This document shows, one piece after another, positions 1 through 8,264 of a DNA stretch of 64,000 bases (position 1 is its first letter; each line of letters opens with the position of its first letter). Source of the DNA: Brevibacterium sp. UCMA 11754 (lineage in GTDB: Bacteria > Actinomycetota > Actinomycetes > Actinomycetales > Brevibacteriaceae); the NCBI RefSeq assembly GCF_021532275.1, contig NZ_JACBOT010000031.1, forward strand, positions 124,001-188,000. Direction: 5' to 3'. The notes under the pieces are model-generated. The model made no database searches. It was not told the origin of the DNA and saw only the letters and a program-made list of their open reading frames with translations. A program made the position numbers and the translations under genes.

Positions 1-338
1 CGCGCCATGACGCGGTATTCGACGAGGGCGATATTCTCCTTGCGTTCCTGCTCGCTGGTCGGTGCGGCGAGGGTGATCACGTCCGCGATCCGTGACACGG
101 GGTCCTCGGACAACGACCCTCTGCGGCGCACGATGCGCTGCATGAGGGCGTCCAAGGTGAAGCGCATGACCTCGCGGAGGGTGTCGCCAAAATAGTGCCG
201 AATGCTCCCGATGGCCAAGCTGCTGCGTGCGGCGATCCGGGCGAGGGTCACCGAGCGCAGCCCGTGCTCGGCGATCTCGTCGATCACGGCATCGGCCACC
301 TGCTCCCGGCGAACATCCGGGTCGACTCGTTTGGACAT
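1..338 (-). CDS. TetR-family transcriptional regulator, 5' part only
   Basis: The reading frame starts at the ATG at 338 (MSKRVDPDVRREQVADAV) and is still open at the left edge, so only about 112 N-terminal residues are visible. Residues 10-55 look like a TetR helix-turn-helix: VTLARIAARSSLAIGSIRHYF matches the family pattern ending in a Y/F-F recognition helix. A TATGAT -10 hexamer lies six bases before the ATG, so the mRNA may be leaderless. The gene faces 466-1149 across two near-identical palindromes at 358-398, which are the likely operators for autoregulation and for control of the divergent genes. The effector cannot be told because the ligand domain is outside the window. Confidence 0.85.
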   Translation of the reverse strand, partial: MSKRVDPDVRREQVADAVIDEIAEHGLRSVTLARIAARSSLAIGSIRHYFGDTLREVMRFTLDALMQRIVRRRGSLSEDPVSRIADVITLAAPTSEQERKENIALVEYRVMA

Positions 339-398
339 AGCTCCATCATAGCAACTTTTAGCATCGCTATGCTAACGTGTTTAGCATGACTATGCTAA
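339..398. promoter_or_regulatory. Divergent promoter with two tandem 18-bp operators
   Basis: Two copies of the palindrome TTAGCAT-N4-ATGCTAA lie at 358-375 and 381-398. They differ only in the central bases and their centres are 23 bp apart, about two helical turns. On the minus strand TATGAT (350-345) followed by six bases and ATG forms the TetR promoter. Paired sites at this spacing are typical for TetR dimers binding cooperatively. Binding by the adjacent TetR protein is inferred from position only. Confidence 0.75.
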
Positions 399-465
399 TA
401 ATGCGTTTTGGAGGCTTTCATCTTCGCCGCGGCCCCGGTCGAGGCGAGACGTGAAGGGCCGTGAC

Positions 466-1149
466 ATGCCCTGGAACGACTCGACGGGCAATGACCCTCT
501 CAACTTTGACGGCCTCGATGGTCTCAACGGCGATAGAGGAGGGTGGTCGACGCCCGTTCCGGAGCCGGGAGTGTCGCTGCCACCGTTCCGCCCTTCCCTC
601 TCGCTGCAGCGGACGCGCTTCGCGATCGACCTTCACGACGCGTCGACCGCGACAGTCGATGTCGACCACCTATCGGGCCGGGCCTCTCTCTACAGGAACG
701 ACAAACACGTGCAGACCTCCGACATGCCGATCCGATTCCCACTCGGATCGGACAGCATCGAGGTCGCTGCGAGCAGGTACGGCATGCAGCGGATCCGTCT
801 GATTTGCGCGGACGGCAGCCAAAGACGTCTCGATCCCGCGCCAGGGACGCCCGAACACTGGCGCGCCCAACTCTCCCGCCGGCACCCCGGGTTCGGTCGT
901 GCGCTGGCCGTCGGTGCAGTCATCGTGCTGACGATCAATCTGATCGTGCTCGCCCCTCAACTGCTCGAGCTGGTCACCCACCTGCCGCTCTGGGCCGATC
1001 GCTTCGTCTCGTTCGCCTCTCCCGTCGATTTGCCGGCAGGGGTGAACATTGCGCTGACCCTCACCGCCGGTCTCGCGGGAATCGAACGAGCACTCACCTT
1101 CCGCCATCACCGCCTGTTGGACGTTGAGACCGACGGAATCGAGGCCTGA
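466..1149 (+). CDS. Membrane protein of unknown function
   Basis: About 227 residues. The N-terminal 140 residues are hydrophilic. A strong hydrophobic helix follows (ALAVGAVIVLTINLIVLAP), and a second weaker hydrophobic stretch lies near residues 195-215 (NIALTLTAGLAGI). I do not recognise the family. ATG 466 is preceded by GAAGGG at seven bases. An in-frame GTG at 451 with GAGG six bases upstream is an alternative. A 17-codon ORF (401-454) ends with TGA overlapping that GTG. The gene lies downstream of the twin TetR operators and upstream of a CPBP protease in the same direction, suggesting one regulated unit. Confidence 0.6.
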   Translation: MPWNDSTGNDPLNFDGLDGLNGDRGGWSTPVPEPGVSLPPFRPSLSLQRTRFAIDLHDASTATVDVDHLSGRASLYRNDKHVQTSDMPIRFPLGSDSIEVAASRYGMQRIRLICADGSQRRLDPAPGTPEHWRAQLSRRHPGFGRALAVGAVIVLTINLIVLAPQLLELVTHLPLWADRFVSFASPVDLPAGVNIALTLTAGLAGIERALTFRHHRLLDVETDGIEA

Positions 1150-1259
1150 CCCCCGCCGCAGCCGGTCACGGGTGACCGCTTTCAAACGCTTCCGTGAGCT
1201 CCAGGAGTATTTGCCCACCATCTCGGACGGTGAATGCTGTCCGCGCCGAGGAGAAATGT

Positions 1260-2237
1260 ATGCAACGACACGACCGCCACGCGAACCTATATAGACGTCC
1301 TGCCCTACCATCGGGACCGACCGAGTACCACCAATTTCTGCGCACCCCTGGTTACCGGTGGTGGAAGGCCGTACTTGCGATCGTGCTCATCCCCGTCGCC
1401 TATGTCGTCAGCACCCTCACGCTCACATGGGGACTGACCGTCGTCTCAGAGTCACTCGGCCTAGGCCTGGTGCCACCGGAGACGCCGGGCGACGGAGTGG
1501 TGACCATGAACCCGGCCCGGCTGCTCGCCAGCAACCTCGCTATCGGATTGCTGATCCCGGTCTCCCTCGGCCTGCAACGGCTGCTGTTCGGGCAACCCGG
1601 ACGCTGGATGCACTCGGTGCACGGCCGCTTCCGGTGGAAGCTGGCGCTGACCCTGGCAGGCGTGCTGGTGCCGGTGTGGATCGTGTACGGCATCGTCTGG
1701 ACGATATTGAATCCCGAGGTGGCCGGTGTGAACGGGCCACCGGCCACACTGGTCGGCACGATTGTCCTGTTCGTGATCGCGCTTCTGACCAGCCCGCTGC
1801 AGGCGGCCGGCGAAGAGTACGCCGCGCGCGGCCTATTAGCACGCAGCTTCGGCTCCTTCACCACGCAGCGCACGGTCGCCCTGCTGCTGGCCCTGCTCGC
1901 GCCAAACCTGATGTTCACCGTGGTGCACGGACTGGCAGACCCGTTGTTGGTCGTCTACACCTTCTCGGTCGGGCTGGCCTGTGCGGTGATCACCTGGCGC
2001 ACCGGAGGGATCGAGGGAGCCGTCGTGCTGCACGCAGTGAACAACACCATCCTGTTCCTGGTCGCCTCCTTTTTCTCCAGCGAGATCACCATCGACCGCA
2101 GCTCCGGGCACGGCGAGGTGATGCTGCCGGGCACCCTGCTGATGCTGCTGACCGCCGCAGGGGTCTGGCTGTGGGCGCAACGCCGAGATATTTCCCGCTC
2201 CGCCGACCCGAACTCCGGCCACCCGACGAACGAGTGA
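1260..2237 (+). CDS. CPBP-family intramembrane metalloprotease (CAAX/Abi type)
   Basis: A 325-residue polytopic membrane protein. It carries the CPBP (Abi) motifs: EEYAARG (EExxxR), FTVVHG (FxxxH) and HAVNN (HxxxN), inside about seven to eight hydrophobic segments. Members are glutamate/histidine intramembrane proteases or are linked to bacteriocin immunity and membrane-protein processing. The start at 1260 is chosen because GAGGAGA lies just upstream, although the frame is open further back to 1194. The C-terminus is short and hydrophilic. It follows the membrane protein at 466-1149 by 110 bases, and both may answer to the TetR regulator. The substrate is unknown. Confidence 0.85.
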   Translation: MQRHDRHANLYRRPALPSGPTEYHQFLRTPGYRWWKAVLAIVLIPVAYVVSTLTLTWGLTVVSESLGLGLVPPETPGDGVVTMNPARLLASNLAIGLLIPVSLGLQRLLFGQPGRWMHSVHGRFRWKLALTLAGVLVPVWIVYGIVWTILNPEVAGVNGPPATLVGTIVLFVIALLTSPLQAAGEEYAARGLLARSFGSFTTQRTVALLLALLAPNLMFTVVHGLADPLLVVYTFSVGLACAVITWRTGGIEGAVVLHAVNNTILFLVASFFSSEITIDRSSGHGEVMLPGTLLMLLTAAGVWLWAQRRDISRSADPNSGHPTNE

Positions 2238-2680
2238 TCTCCCGGTGCACTCGCAGGGCCTGCCTGCGCGAGGCCACGCAGGCAGGCTATTCAGTGGTTC
2301 CCCGCAGGAGAGCATCCGCTGCATGGAAAGGGACGACCACTGTGCGTAGGCCGGCCTGGAGGATAATTCCCAACCGAACGATGCCGGGCCCCGGTAACGC
2401 CCAGGGGCTCATGCCGGCCTACGCAGCCCAGCCAACCAAAGAGTTCGACTGGGATCCCGTATACAACGTCGCACATTCTGTGCGAGGAACTGATGAACGA
2501 GTGGCTCGATTCGTTTCCACTGTTCGTCAGTAAGTACTTGGACACGCTGATTTGCAGCCACCCGGCCAGCATTCTAACCGTGAATGCGTCGACAAAAGAG
2601 ACATACCACTAGGACACTCCCTGTCCTCATACTCGTCTAAGGTCAGTCACGACCCGACACCGACGTTGAAAGGCTCAGAC
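2238..2680. other. Intergenic region with an inverted repeat
   Basis: No gene is supported here. The notable structure is a perfect 13-bp inverted repeat: TGCGTAGGCCGGC at 2343-2355 and its complement at 2413-2425, separated by 57 bases. Between the arms lies the GC-rich palindromic stretch CCGGGCCCCGG. The repeat could be a terminator for the CPBP gene or a small element remnant; no transposase is present. A short frame beginning inside the right arm and running to about 2533 shows no family resemblance. Confidence 0.4.
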
Positions 2681-3220
2681 ATGTCCGCTCCGATCACTCC
2701 AGTCCCCGACGGATACACGAGTGTCGCACCGTGGGTCGTCACCGACGACACCGGCGCGCTCCTCGACTTCATTGCACAGGCGTTCGATGGCGAGGAACTC
2801 GCCCGCGTGGCCACCGAGGACGGCACCATCGGACACGGTGAGATCAGGATCGGCGACACCGTGGTGCTCGCCTTCGACCGTCGCCCCGAGTGGCCGGTCA
2901 TGCCGAGTCTGCTGCGCGTGTTCGTCCCTGATGCTGATGCGGCCTTCGAAAGGTCGACCGCCGCCGGCGCCGAGGTAGTCACAGAACTGGCGAACAACGC
3001 CTTCGGACAGCGCGGCGGACGCGTGAAAGATCCCTTCGGCAACATTTGGTGGGTGACCAGCCAGATCGAAGACGTTCCCGAGGACGTGATGTGGCAACGC
3101 CTGCAGGATCCCAAGTACGCCGAACAGATGAGCGACGCGCAGGAGACCCTGGACGCAGAGCTGAGCGGACGGAGCCGAGGACGAAGCAGCGCACCACTGC
3201 GTGACAACGACCTGGGGTGA
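2681..3220 (+). CDS. VOC (glyoxalase/PhnB-like) family protein
   Basis: About 179 residues. The sequence follows the PhnB/glyoxalase-like pattern: N-terminal YTSVAPWVVTDDTGALLDF, a middle LRVFVPDADAAFERSTAAGA, and the C-terminal signature GGRVKDPFGNIWWVTSQ that often closes VOC domains. Such proteins bind metal or small ligands; PhnB-type members have no settled reaction. ATG 2681 is preceded by a GAAAGG ribosome binding site, and the longer open frame back to 2552 is not needed. It converges with fhs across about 50 bases. Function beyond the fold is unknown. Confidence 0.85.
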   Translation: MSAPITPVPDGYTSVAPWVVTDDTGALLDFIAQAFDGEELARVATEDGTIGHGEIRIGDTVVLAFDRRPEWPVMPSLLRVFVPDADAAFERSTAAGAEVVTELANNAFGQRGGRVKDPFGNIWWVTSQIEDVPEDVMWQRLQDPKYAEQMSDAQETLDAELSGRSRGRSSAPLRDNDLG

Positions 3221-3272
3221 CGATCACGGCCACGCAGCCGATCATTTCGCCACTGCCTTGAACGAGGGCGGT

Positions 3273-5066
3273 TCAGAACAGACCGGTGATATTCCCATCC
3301 TCGTTGACGTCGATTGTCAAAGCTGACGGTTCCTTTGGCAGGCCCGGCATGGTCATGATGTCTCCGGCGATGACGACGACGAAGCCGGCGCCGGCAGAGA
3401 GCCGCACGTCCTTGACCTCGATGATGTGGTCCTTGGGCGCCCCACGCAGGCTCGCATCCGTGCTCAGGGAGTACTGGGTCTTGGCAATGCAGATCGGGGC
3501 ATCACCGTAGCCTTCGTCGGTGAACTGCTTGAGCTTGCGCGTGACCTTGGCCGGCAGGTCGACGTCGGCAGCACCGTAGATTCGCTGCGCGATCGTACGA
3601 ATCTTCTCCTCCAGAGGCCGCTCGAGTTCGTAGCTGTACTGCGCCCGCGGCGCTTCCTCAGACGACGCTCCCGCCGCAGGAGCCTCAGCGTCGCCGGATG
3701 CAACGCCTCCGACGAAGACCGAACCGTCGTCGACGGCCGCCCCTGCGTTCCCGACACCACCGGCAGCCTCAACGACCGCCTCGGCGAGGGCGAGCGCACC
3801 CTTGCCGCCATCGGCCCAGTGCGTCGACCCGACCGCGGAGATGCCCTTCGAGCGCAGGTGCGCGATCGCGGCCGCCATCTCCTCGTCGGTGTCGGTGGGG
3901 AACCGGTTGAAGCACACAACCGGGGTGATCCCGTAGATGTTGAGGAGATTGCCGCAGTGGTGCTCGAGGTTGCTCATGCCGCCGATCACCGCATCGATGT
4001 TCGGCGTCTGCACGTCGGCCACCTCGATGCCGCCGTGGTACTTCAATGCCCGGAGCGTCGCGACGACGACCACGGCCGAGGGCCAGATGCCTGCCGTGCG
4101 GCATTTGATGTCGAGGAACTTCTCTGCACCCAGGTCGGCGCCGAATCCGGCCTCGGTCACCGTCCAATCGCCCAGGGATAGCGCGGCCTTAGTCGCGAGC
4201 AGGCTGTTGCAACCGTGGGCGATATTGGCGAAGGGACCGCCGTGGATGAACGCCGGTGAATGCTCGAGGGTCTGGACCAAGTTGGGTGCCAGTGCGCTTC
4301 GCAGCAGCGCAGTCATCGCCCCGGCCGCGCCGATGTCACTGACCGTGATGGGTTCGCGACTCCGGTTGTGAGCGAGGACGATTCGCCCCAGACGCTGCTT
4401 GAGGTCGGTCAACGAGGTGGACAGACAGAAGACGGCCATGACTTCGCTGGCGACGACGATGTCGAAGGCATCCTCGCGGGGCACTCCCCCGTTGAGTCCG
4501 CCGAGGCCGATGACGACTCCGCGCAGTGCGCGATCGTTGAGGTCAACGACGCGGCGAATATGGATGCGGCGCGAATCGACGTCGAGTTCGTTGCCGTGGT
4601 GAATGTGGTTGTCGAGCATCGTGGCGGCGAGATTGTTCGCTGCGGCGATGGCTGCGAAGTCCCCGGTGAAGTGAAGGTTGATGTCCTCCATCGGCACGAC
4701 CTGGGCGTAGCCCCCGCCGGCTGCTCCGCCCTTCATCCCGAAGACCGGACCCATGCTGGGTTCACGCAGAGCCAGGACCGCCTTGCCCACCTCCGGCTTT
4801 GAGCGGGCAAGTTCGTTGAGCCCGTCGGCCAGCCCGATGCTCGTCGTGGTCTTGCCCTCGCCCGCCGGTGTCGGGCTCATCGCGGTGACGAGGATGAGGT
4901 GACCGTCGGTCGTGGCCTCGGCAGCCTTGTCGAGAACGTCGATGGGGACCTTGGCTTTCGTCCATCCGAAGGGGATGATGTCCTGTGATTTCACACCCAG
5001 GCCGGCGGCGATATCGATGATCGAGTCGAGCTCGGCGTTGAGCGCAATATCCATATCTGTGGTCAT
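3273..5066 (-). CDS. fhs: Formate-tetrahydrofolate ligase
   Basis: The product ligates formate to tetrahydrofolate with ATP to give 10-formyl-THF for one-carbon metabolism. The family P-loop TPAGEGKTTTSIGLADG is present near residue 65, as are FGMKGGAAGGGYAQV and FTGDFAAIAAANNL. The protein is about 597 residues, some 40 longer than the usual 556-560. The extra length is a Gly/Ala/Glu-rich insert (GGVASGDAEAPAAGASSEE) before the C-terminal domain; the conserved C-terminus (AGAGFVVVIAGDIMTMPGLP) is intact. The start at 5066 (MTTDMDIALNAELDSI) fits the family N-terminus better than the open frame to 5123. It appears monocistronic. Confidence 0.97.
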   Translation of the reverse strand: MTTDMDIALNAELDSIIDIAAGLGVKSQDIIPFGWTKAKVPIDVLDKAAEATTDGHLILVTAMSPTPAGEGKTTTSIGLADGLNELARSKPEVGKAVLALREPSMGPVFGMKGGAAGGGYAQVVPMEDINLHFTGDFAAIAAANNLAATMLDNHIHHGNELDVDSRRIHIRRVVDLNDRALRGVVIGLGGLNGGVPREDAFDIVVASEVMAVFCLSTSLTDLKQRLGRIVLAHNRSREPITVSDIGAAGAMTALLRSALAPNLVQTLEHSPAFIHGGPFANIAHGCNSLLATKAALSLGDWTVTEAGFGADLGAEKFLDIKCRTAGIWPSAVVVVATLRALKYHGGIEVADVQTPNIDAVIGGMSNLEHHCGNLLNIYGITPVVCFNRFPTDTDEEMAAAIAHLRSKGISAVGSTHWADGGKGALALAEAVVEAAGGVGNAGAAVDDGSVFVGGVASGDAEAPAAGASSEEAPRAQYSYELERPLEEKIRTIAQRIYGAADVDLPAKVTRKLKQFTDEGYGDAPICIAKTQYSLSTDASLRGAPKDHIIEVKDVRLSAGAGFVVVIAGDIMTMPGLPKEPSALTIDVNEDGNITGLF

Positions 5067-5192
5067 AAGGCCATCATGCCGCTTATGGTCCGTTTTGTGA
5101 CCACCTTCGAGGGATGAATTCACCCGACGCCGAGGTGGTGCTGCTGATCAATCGTGTACGCCGTGTCTCGTCTTCGGCTCAGGTCCTGGGCA

Positions 5193-5558
5193 TCAGGCCT
5201 GCGAATACTGTGAACACTCCGGACATCTGGCCATGAGGTCGTGCCGGCACTGACGAACATGGAGCAGGAACCGCTCGGCTGAATCAAGTGAAGAGCGCTG
5301 GGCCCGGATGGCGGCGATCCGGGCCGCGATGGTCTCCGCACGACCGGCTTCACCACGGTGCACGACCGCCCGGATCTCCGCCAGACTCATCCCCACCCCC
5401 TGGCAGGAGAGCACGATCCGACACCGAGCCAGATGCTCGGACCCGTACAGTCGGTGGCCTGTGGCCGTGCGGTCAGGAACCACGACCCCCTCGTCTTCCC
5501 AATGCCGCAGCACATGTGCGGCGATCCCCAGGCGCTGCGCCGCCTCCCCGATCTTCAT
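5193..5558 (-). CDS. MerR-family transcriptional regulator
   Basis: A 121-residue protein. The N-terminal winged helix is typical (MKIGEAAQRLGIAAHVLRHWED), followed by a coiled-coil dimerisation helix (residues 70-100). The tail contains cysteines (CRHDLMARCPECSQ), which could bind metal or sense thiols; this is inference. It faces the hydrolase at 5613, and the shared intergenic region has the hallmark MerR promoter with an over-long spacer and a central palindrome. ATG 5558 is the first methionine that begins the conserved helix-turn-helix. Confidence 0.92.
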   Translation of the reverse strand: MKIGEAAQRLGIAAHVLRHWEDEGVVVPDRTATGHRLYGSEHLARCRIVLSCQGVGMSLAEIRAVVHRGEAGRAETIAARIAAIRAQRSSLDSAERFLLHVRQCRHDLMARCPECSQYSQA

Positions 5559-5575
5559 GCCACCATGATGACACC

Positions 5576-5612
5576 TTGACTTCAGGTTGACCTGAAGTTC
5601 TAGGTTCTCAAT
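5576..5612 (+). promoter_or_regulatory. MerR-type promoter with 19-bp spacer and operator palindrome
   Basis: TTGACT (5576-5581) and TAGGTT (5601-5606) are separated by 19 bp, the over-twisted spacing that MerR activators correct. The spacer holds a near-perfect palindrome, ACTTCAGGT-TG-ACCTGAAGT (5579-5598). The ATG of the hydrolase lies six bases after the -10, so this transcript should be leaderless. Control by the adjacent MerR protein is a strong inference. Confidence 0.85.
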
Positions 5613-6479
5613 ATGCATGAGAACATCACACTTCACGACGGCACCGTGGTGGCCGCTCAGGTCATCGGACCGACCTCAGGCGAAGTCAGCCTCGGCGATA
5701 TCGTCATCTGTCACGGGACACCATGGTCATCGCGGATGTGGCTGCCGCTGGCCCGCGACCTCGACCTCCATCATCGTGTGTTCCTGTGGGACATGCCCGG
5801 GTACGGTGAATCCATCGCCGAGGAGGCCATTGCCGTTGACCTCGTCACCCAGCGTCGTCGTCTGGCTGAGCTTCTGGACATCTGGGGCATTCAGAAGCCG
5901 CACGTCATCGCCCACGACATCGGAGGAGCCGTTGCCCTGGGCGCGCATCTGCTCGAGAACCGCGATTTCGCTTCGCTGTACCTGCTCGACATCGTGACCC
6001 TGGACCCATGGGGCTCACCGTTCTTCCGCTTGGTGGCTGAGAACGAACCGGTCTTCGCGGCACTTCCTCCACAGCTGCACCGCGCCCTTGTCACCGAATA
6101 CATCGCCGGTGCGGGAGGCGATGGATTGGGCCACTCGTCGGTCCAGGAACTCGCGGCTCCCTGGTGCACAGGCGCAGGTCAACCAGCCTTCTACCACCAG
6201 ATCGCCAGCCTACGGCCCGAGCACACGGACCCGATCGTCGACCGCCTCGGCGAGGTTCGCTGTCCTGCACGCGTCGGCTGGGGAGAGGACGATCCGTGGA
6301 TTCCTGCCGAACAGGCCGAGCGACTCGCCCGCACTCTGCCTGGCAATCCCAAAGTCACTCGGTTCCCGGGAGCTGGGCATCTCGTGCCCCTCGAAGCGCA
6401 ATCGTCACTCGCGACAGAGCTGGCGACCTGGCTTGCCGCTGATTTCGCAGGACCACCTGTACAAGCGGTCGACGCATAG
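5613..6479 (+). CDS. Alpha/beta hydrolase with Asp nucleophile (dehalogenase/epoxide hydrolase type)
   Basis: 288 residues. The oxyanion-hole motif is HGTPWSS. The nucleophile elbow reads AHDIGG, so Asp takes the place of Ser, as in haloalkane and fluoroacetate dehalogenases and soluble epoxide hydrolases. A later acid (GWGEDDPWIP) and the catalytic His (PGAGHLVPLE) complete the triad. Those families form a covalent ester through Asp; the substrate here is not known. The start sits six bases after a TAGGTT -10 with no ribosome binding site, which suggests leaderless translation. It is divergent from and probably controlled by the MerR regulator, and followed 14 bases later by a methyltransferase. 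Confidence 0.88.
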   Translation: MHENITLHDGTVVAAQVIGPTSGEVSLGDIVICHGTPWSSRMWLPLARDLDLHHRVFLWDMPGYGESIAEEAIAVDLVTQRRRLAELLDIWGIQKPHVIAHDIGGAVALGAHLLENRDFASLYLLDIVTLDPWGSPFFRLVAENEPVFAALPPQLHRALVTEYIAGAGGDGLGHSSVQELAAPWCTGAGQPAFYHQIASLRPEHTDPIVDRLGEVRCPARVGWGEDDPWIPAEQAERLARTLPGNPKVTRFPGAGHLVPLEAQSSLATELATWLAADFAGPPVQAVDA

Positions 6480-6493
6480 GCAACGATTGCATT

Positions 6494-7246
6494 ATGCGCA
6501 CCTTCGACACACTGGTCTCCGAGGCACTGGCCGCCGATGTCACCGGTTGGAGTTTCACCTGGCTCGACGGTCGTGCCACAGAACAACGGACACCGTGGGG
6601 CTACGCGAGTCTCCTCGCCCAGCGCCTTTCCACCGCGAACGCCGCCCTCGACATCGACACCGGAGGCGGAGAAGGCATCGACGAGGCTCCACTGCTGCCA
6701 ACGCGCATGGCCGCTACCGAGGCCCACCCGCCCAATGTCGTCGCCGCCCGGAAGCGCCTGAGCCCACGCGGGGTCGATGTCATCGAGGCCGGCCCCGAGC
6801 GTCTCCCCTTCGCCAATGGCAGCTTCGACCTGGTCAGCTCTCGCCATCCGGTGCGTCCCGAGTGGTCGGAGATCGCGCGGGTCCTTGTCCCCGGAGGCAC
6901 CTACTTCGCCCAACACGTCGGACCGGCCTCGGCCTTCGAACTCATTGAGTTCTTCCTCGGGCCCCAGCCGGGGAACCGCAGGAGCCGTCATCCTGACACA
7001 GAGGTCCATGACGCCGAGGCGGCCGGACTCGCAATCGAGACCCTGCGCACTGCGCGCTGCCGCATGGAGTTCTACGATATCGGTGCCGTCATCTGGATCC
7101 TGCGCAAATGCCCTTGGTGGGTGCCGGGCTTCAGCGTCGAGGACTACCTGCCCCAGCTGCGAGAGCTCGATGCTCGACTCCGCCGCGGCGAGCCGTTCGT
7201 CGCGCACTCCACTCGCCATCTCATCGTGGCTCGGAAACCCGACTGA
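6494..7246 (+). CDS. Class I SAM-dependent methyltransferase
   Basis: 250 residues. The SAM-binding motif I reads ALDIDTGGGEGI near residue 52, motif II/III is represented by LPFANGSFDLVSSRH, and GGTYFAQHVG fits the strand after the post-motif helix. The acceptor substrate is unknown. It lies 14 bases after the Asp-nucleophile hydrolase and on the same strand, so both may be expressed from the MerR promoter. Start ATG 6494 has only a weak upstream ribosome binding site. Cysteine and tryptophan content in the C-terminal third (ILRKCPWWVPGF) is unusual but not diagnostic. Confidence 0.85.
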   Translation: MRTFDTLVSEALAADVTGWSFTWLDGRATEQRTPWGYASLLAQRLSTANAALDIDTGGGEGIDEAPLLPTRMAATEAHPPNVVAARKRLSPRGVDVIEAGPERLPFANGSFDLVSSRHPVRPEWSEIARVLVPGGTYFAQHVGPASAFELIEFFLGPQPGNRRSRHPDTEVHDAEAAGLAIETLRTARCRMEFYDIGAVIWILRKCPWWVPGFSVEDYLPQLRELDARLRRGEPFVAHSTRHLIVARKPD

Positions 7247-7301
7247 CCTGCCTCTAAGCTGGTGGCATGGAAGATTCCGCTCCCCGAACCGGCTCCCGCC
7301 C

Positions 7302-8264
7302 GTGAACAGACTGTCTCGAGCGGTGCTGCGTCTGTTCGCTGCGCCCCGGCTCAACATTCGTGAGGACTATGAGAAGGTCCGTCGGATGCAGCGCCGACTC
7401 GCTGCGCTGCTGATGCCACCGTATCGGACCTCGCGCTGGCAGCCTCTGTCAGGCGACGAGTACCTGAATATCCCTGTCCGGATTTTCCAGCCGAAAGAGA
7501 AGCGCCGCGAGGATGTCCTCGTCTTCTTCCACGGCGGTGGCTGGGTCACTGGAGACATCGACACCTACTCTCCGGCGTGCGCCAGGATGGCGGACCTCAC
7601 TGGCTGCGCCGTCGCCTCCGTCAACTATCGGCTCGCGCCTGAGCACCCATTCCCGGCAGGTCTGGAGAACTGTTACGACGTCGCCCGGCTGCTGCTGGAC
7701 GAACCGCATCGGGTGGGTGCTGCAGACGCCGACCAGATCATCCTGATCGGGGATTCGGCCGGAGGAAACTTCGCTGCTGTCATCTCATTGCTGCTGCGAG
7801 AACGTGGACATCGCCCATCGAACCGCCAGATCCTGCTCTATCCGGTGACGCATTGGGACCACGACCCGAAGACCTCCCCGTTCGCCTCGGTGCGCAGCCA
7901 TGGCGGGGACTACCGACTCACCAACACCGAGGTCGAAGACTACTTCGACCTCTACGTTCCTGACCATCAGCAGCGGCGCAGCCCTCTTGTCGCTCCGCTG
8001 CTGGCAGCCGACCTCTCCTGCCAACCAGCGACCCTGGTGCTTACTGCGGAGTTGGATCTGCTGTGCGATGAGGGCGAGGCCTACGGGCGCGCCCTGGCCG
8101 GGGCCGGCAACGCGGTGCGGATCCACCGGGTGGCCGGAGCGCTGCATGGCTTCATCTCGCTGCCCAGATTCTCCCAGTTCGTCCAAGAAGCCTATGAGGT
8201 GATCAACGCGTTCCTCGACGACGACACCGTCGAGGGCGAGCAGCCCGCCCAGGAGTCGAAATGA
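7302..8264 (+). CDS. Alpha/beta hydrolase, hormone-sensitive-lipase (fold-3) type
   Basis: About 320 residues. It has the HSL-family HGGGW oxyanion motif (VLVFFHGGGWVTGD), the nucleophile elbow GDSAGG, the acid region ELDLLCDEG and the His in GALHGFISL. These are esterases or lipases acting on acyl esters. GTG 7302 is the only good start in frame near the domain. The upstream 12-codon ORF at 7267-7305 ends with TGA overlapping this GTG and sits six bases after a TAAGCT hexamer, so it may be a leaderless leader peptide that couples translation. The stop overlaps the next ATG (ATGA), making a coupled three-gene cassette with 8261 and 9661. Confidence 0.88.
   Translation: MNRLSRAVLRLFAAPRLNIREDYEKVRRMQRRLAALLMPPYRTSRWQPLSGDEYLNIPVRIFQPKEKRREDVLVFFHGGGWVTGDIDTYSPACARMADLTGCAVASVNYRLAPEHPFPAGLENCYDVARLLLDEPHRVGAADADQIILIGDSAGGNFAAVISLLLRERGHRPSNRQILLYPVTHWDHDPKTSPFASVRSHGGDYRLTNTEVEDYFDLYVPDHQQRRSPLVAPLLAADLSCQPATLVLTAELDLLCDEGEAYGRALAGAGNAVRIHRVAGALHGFISLPRFSQFVQEAYEVINAFLDDDTVEGEQPAQESK

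Noticed and set aside
1358..2533. 391-residue plus-strand frame over the CPBP gene
   Set aside because: Arg/Ala/Pro-rich shadow of a gene with clear CPBP motifs in another frame.
3426..4181. Plus-strand frames opposite fhs
   Set aside because: Fhs is a confident gene; the opposite frames are shadows with biased composition.
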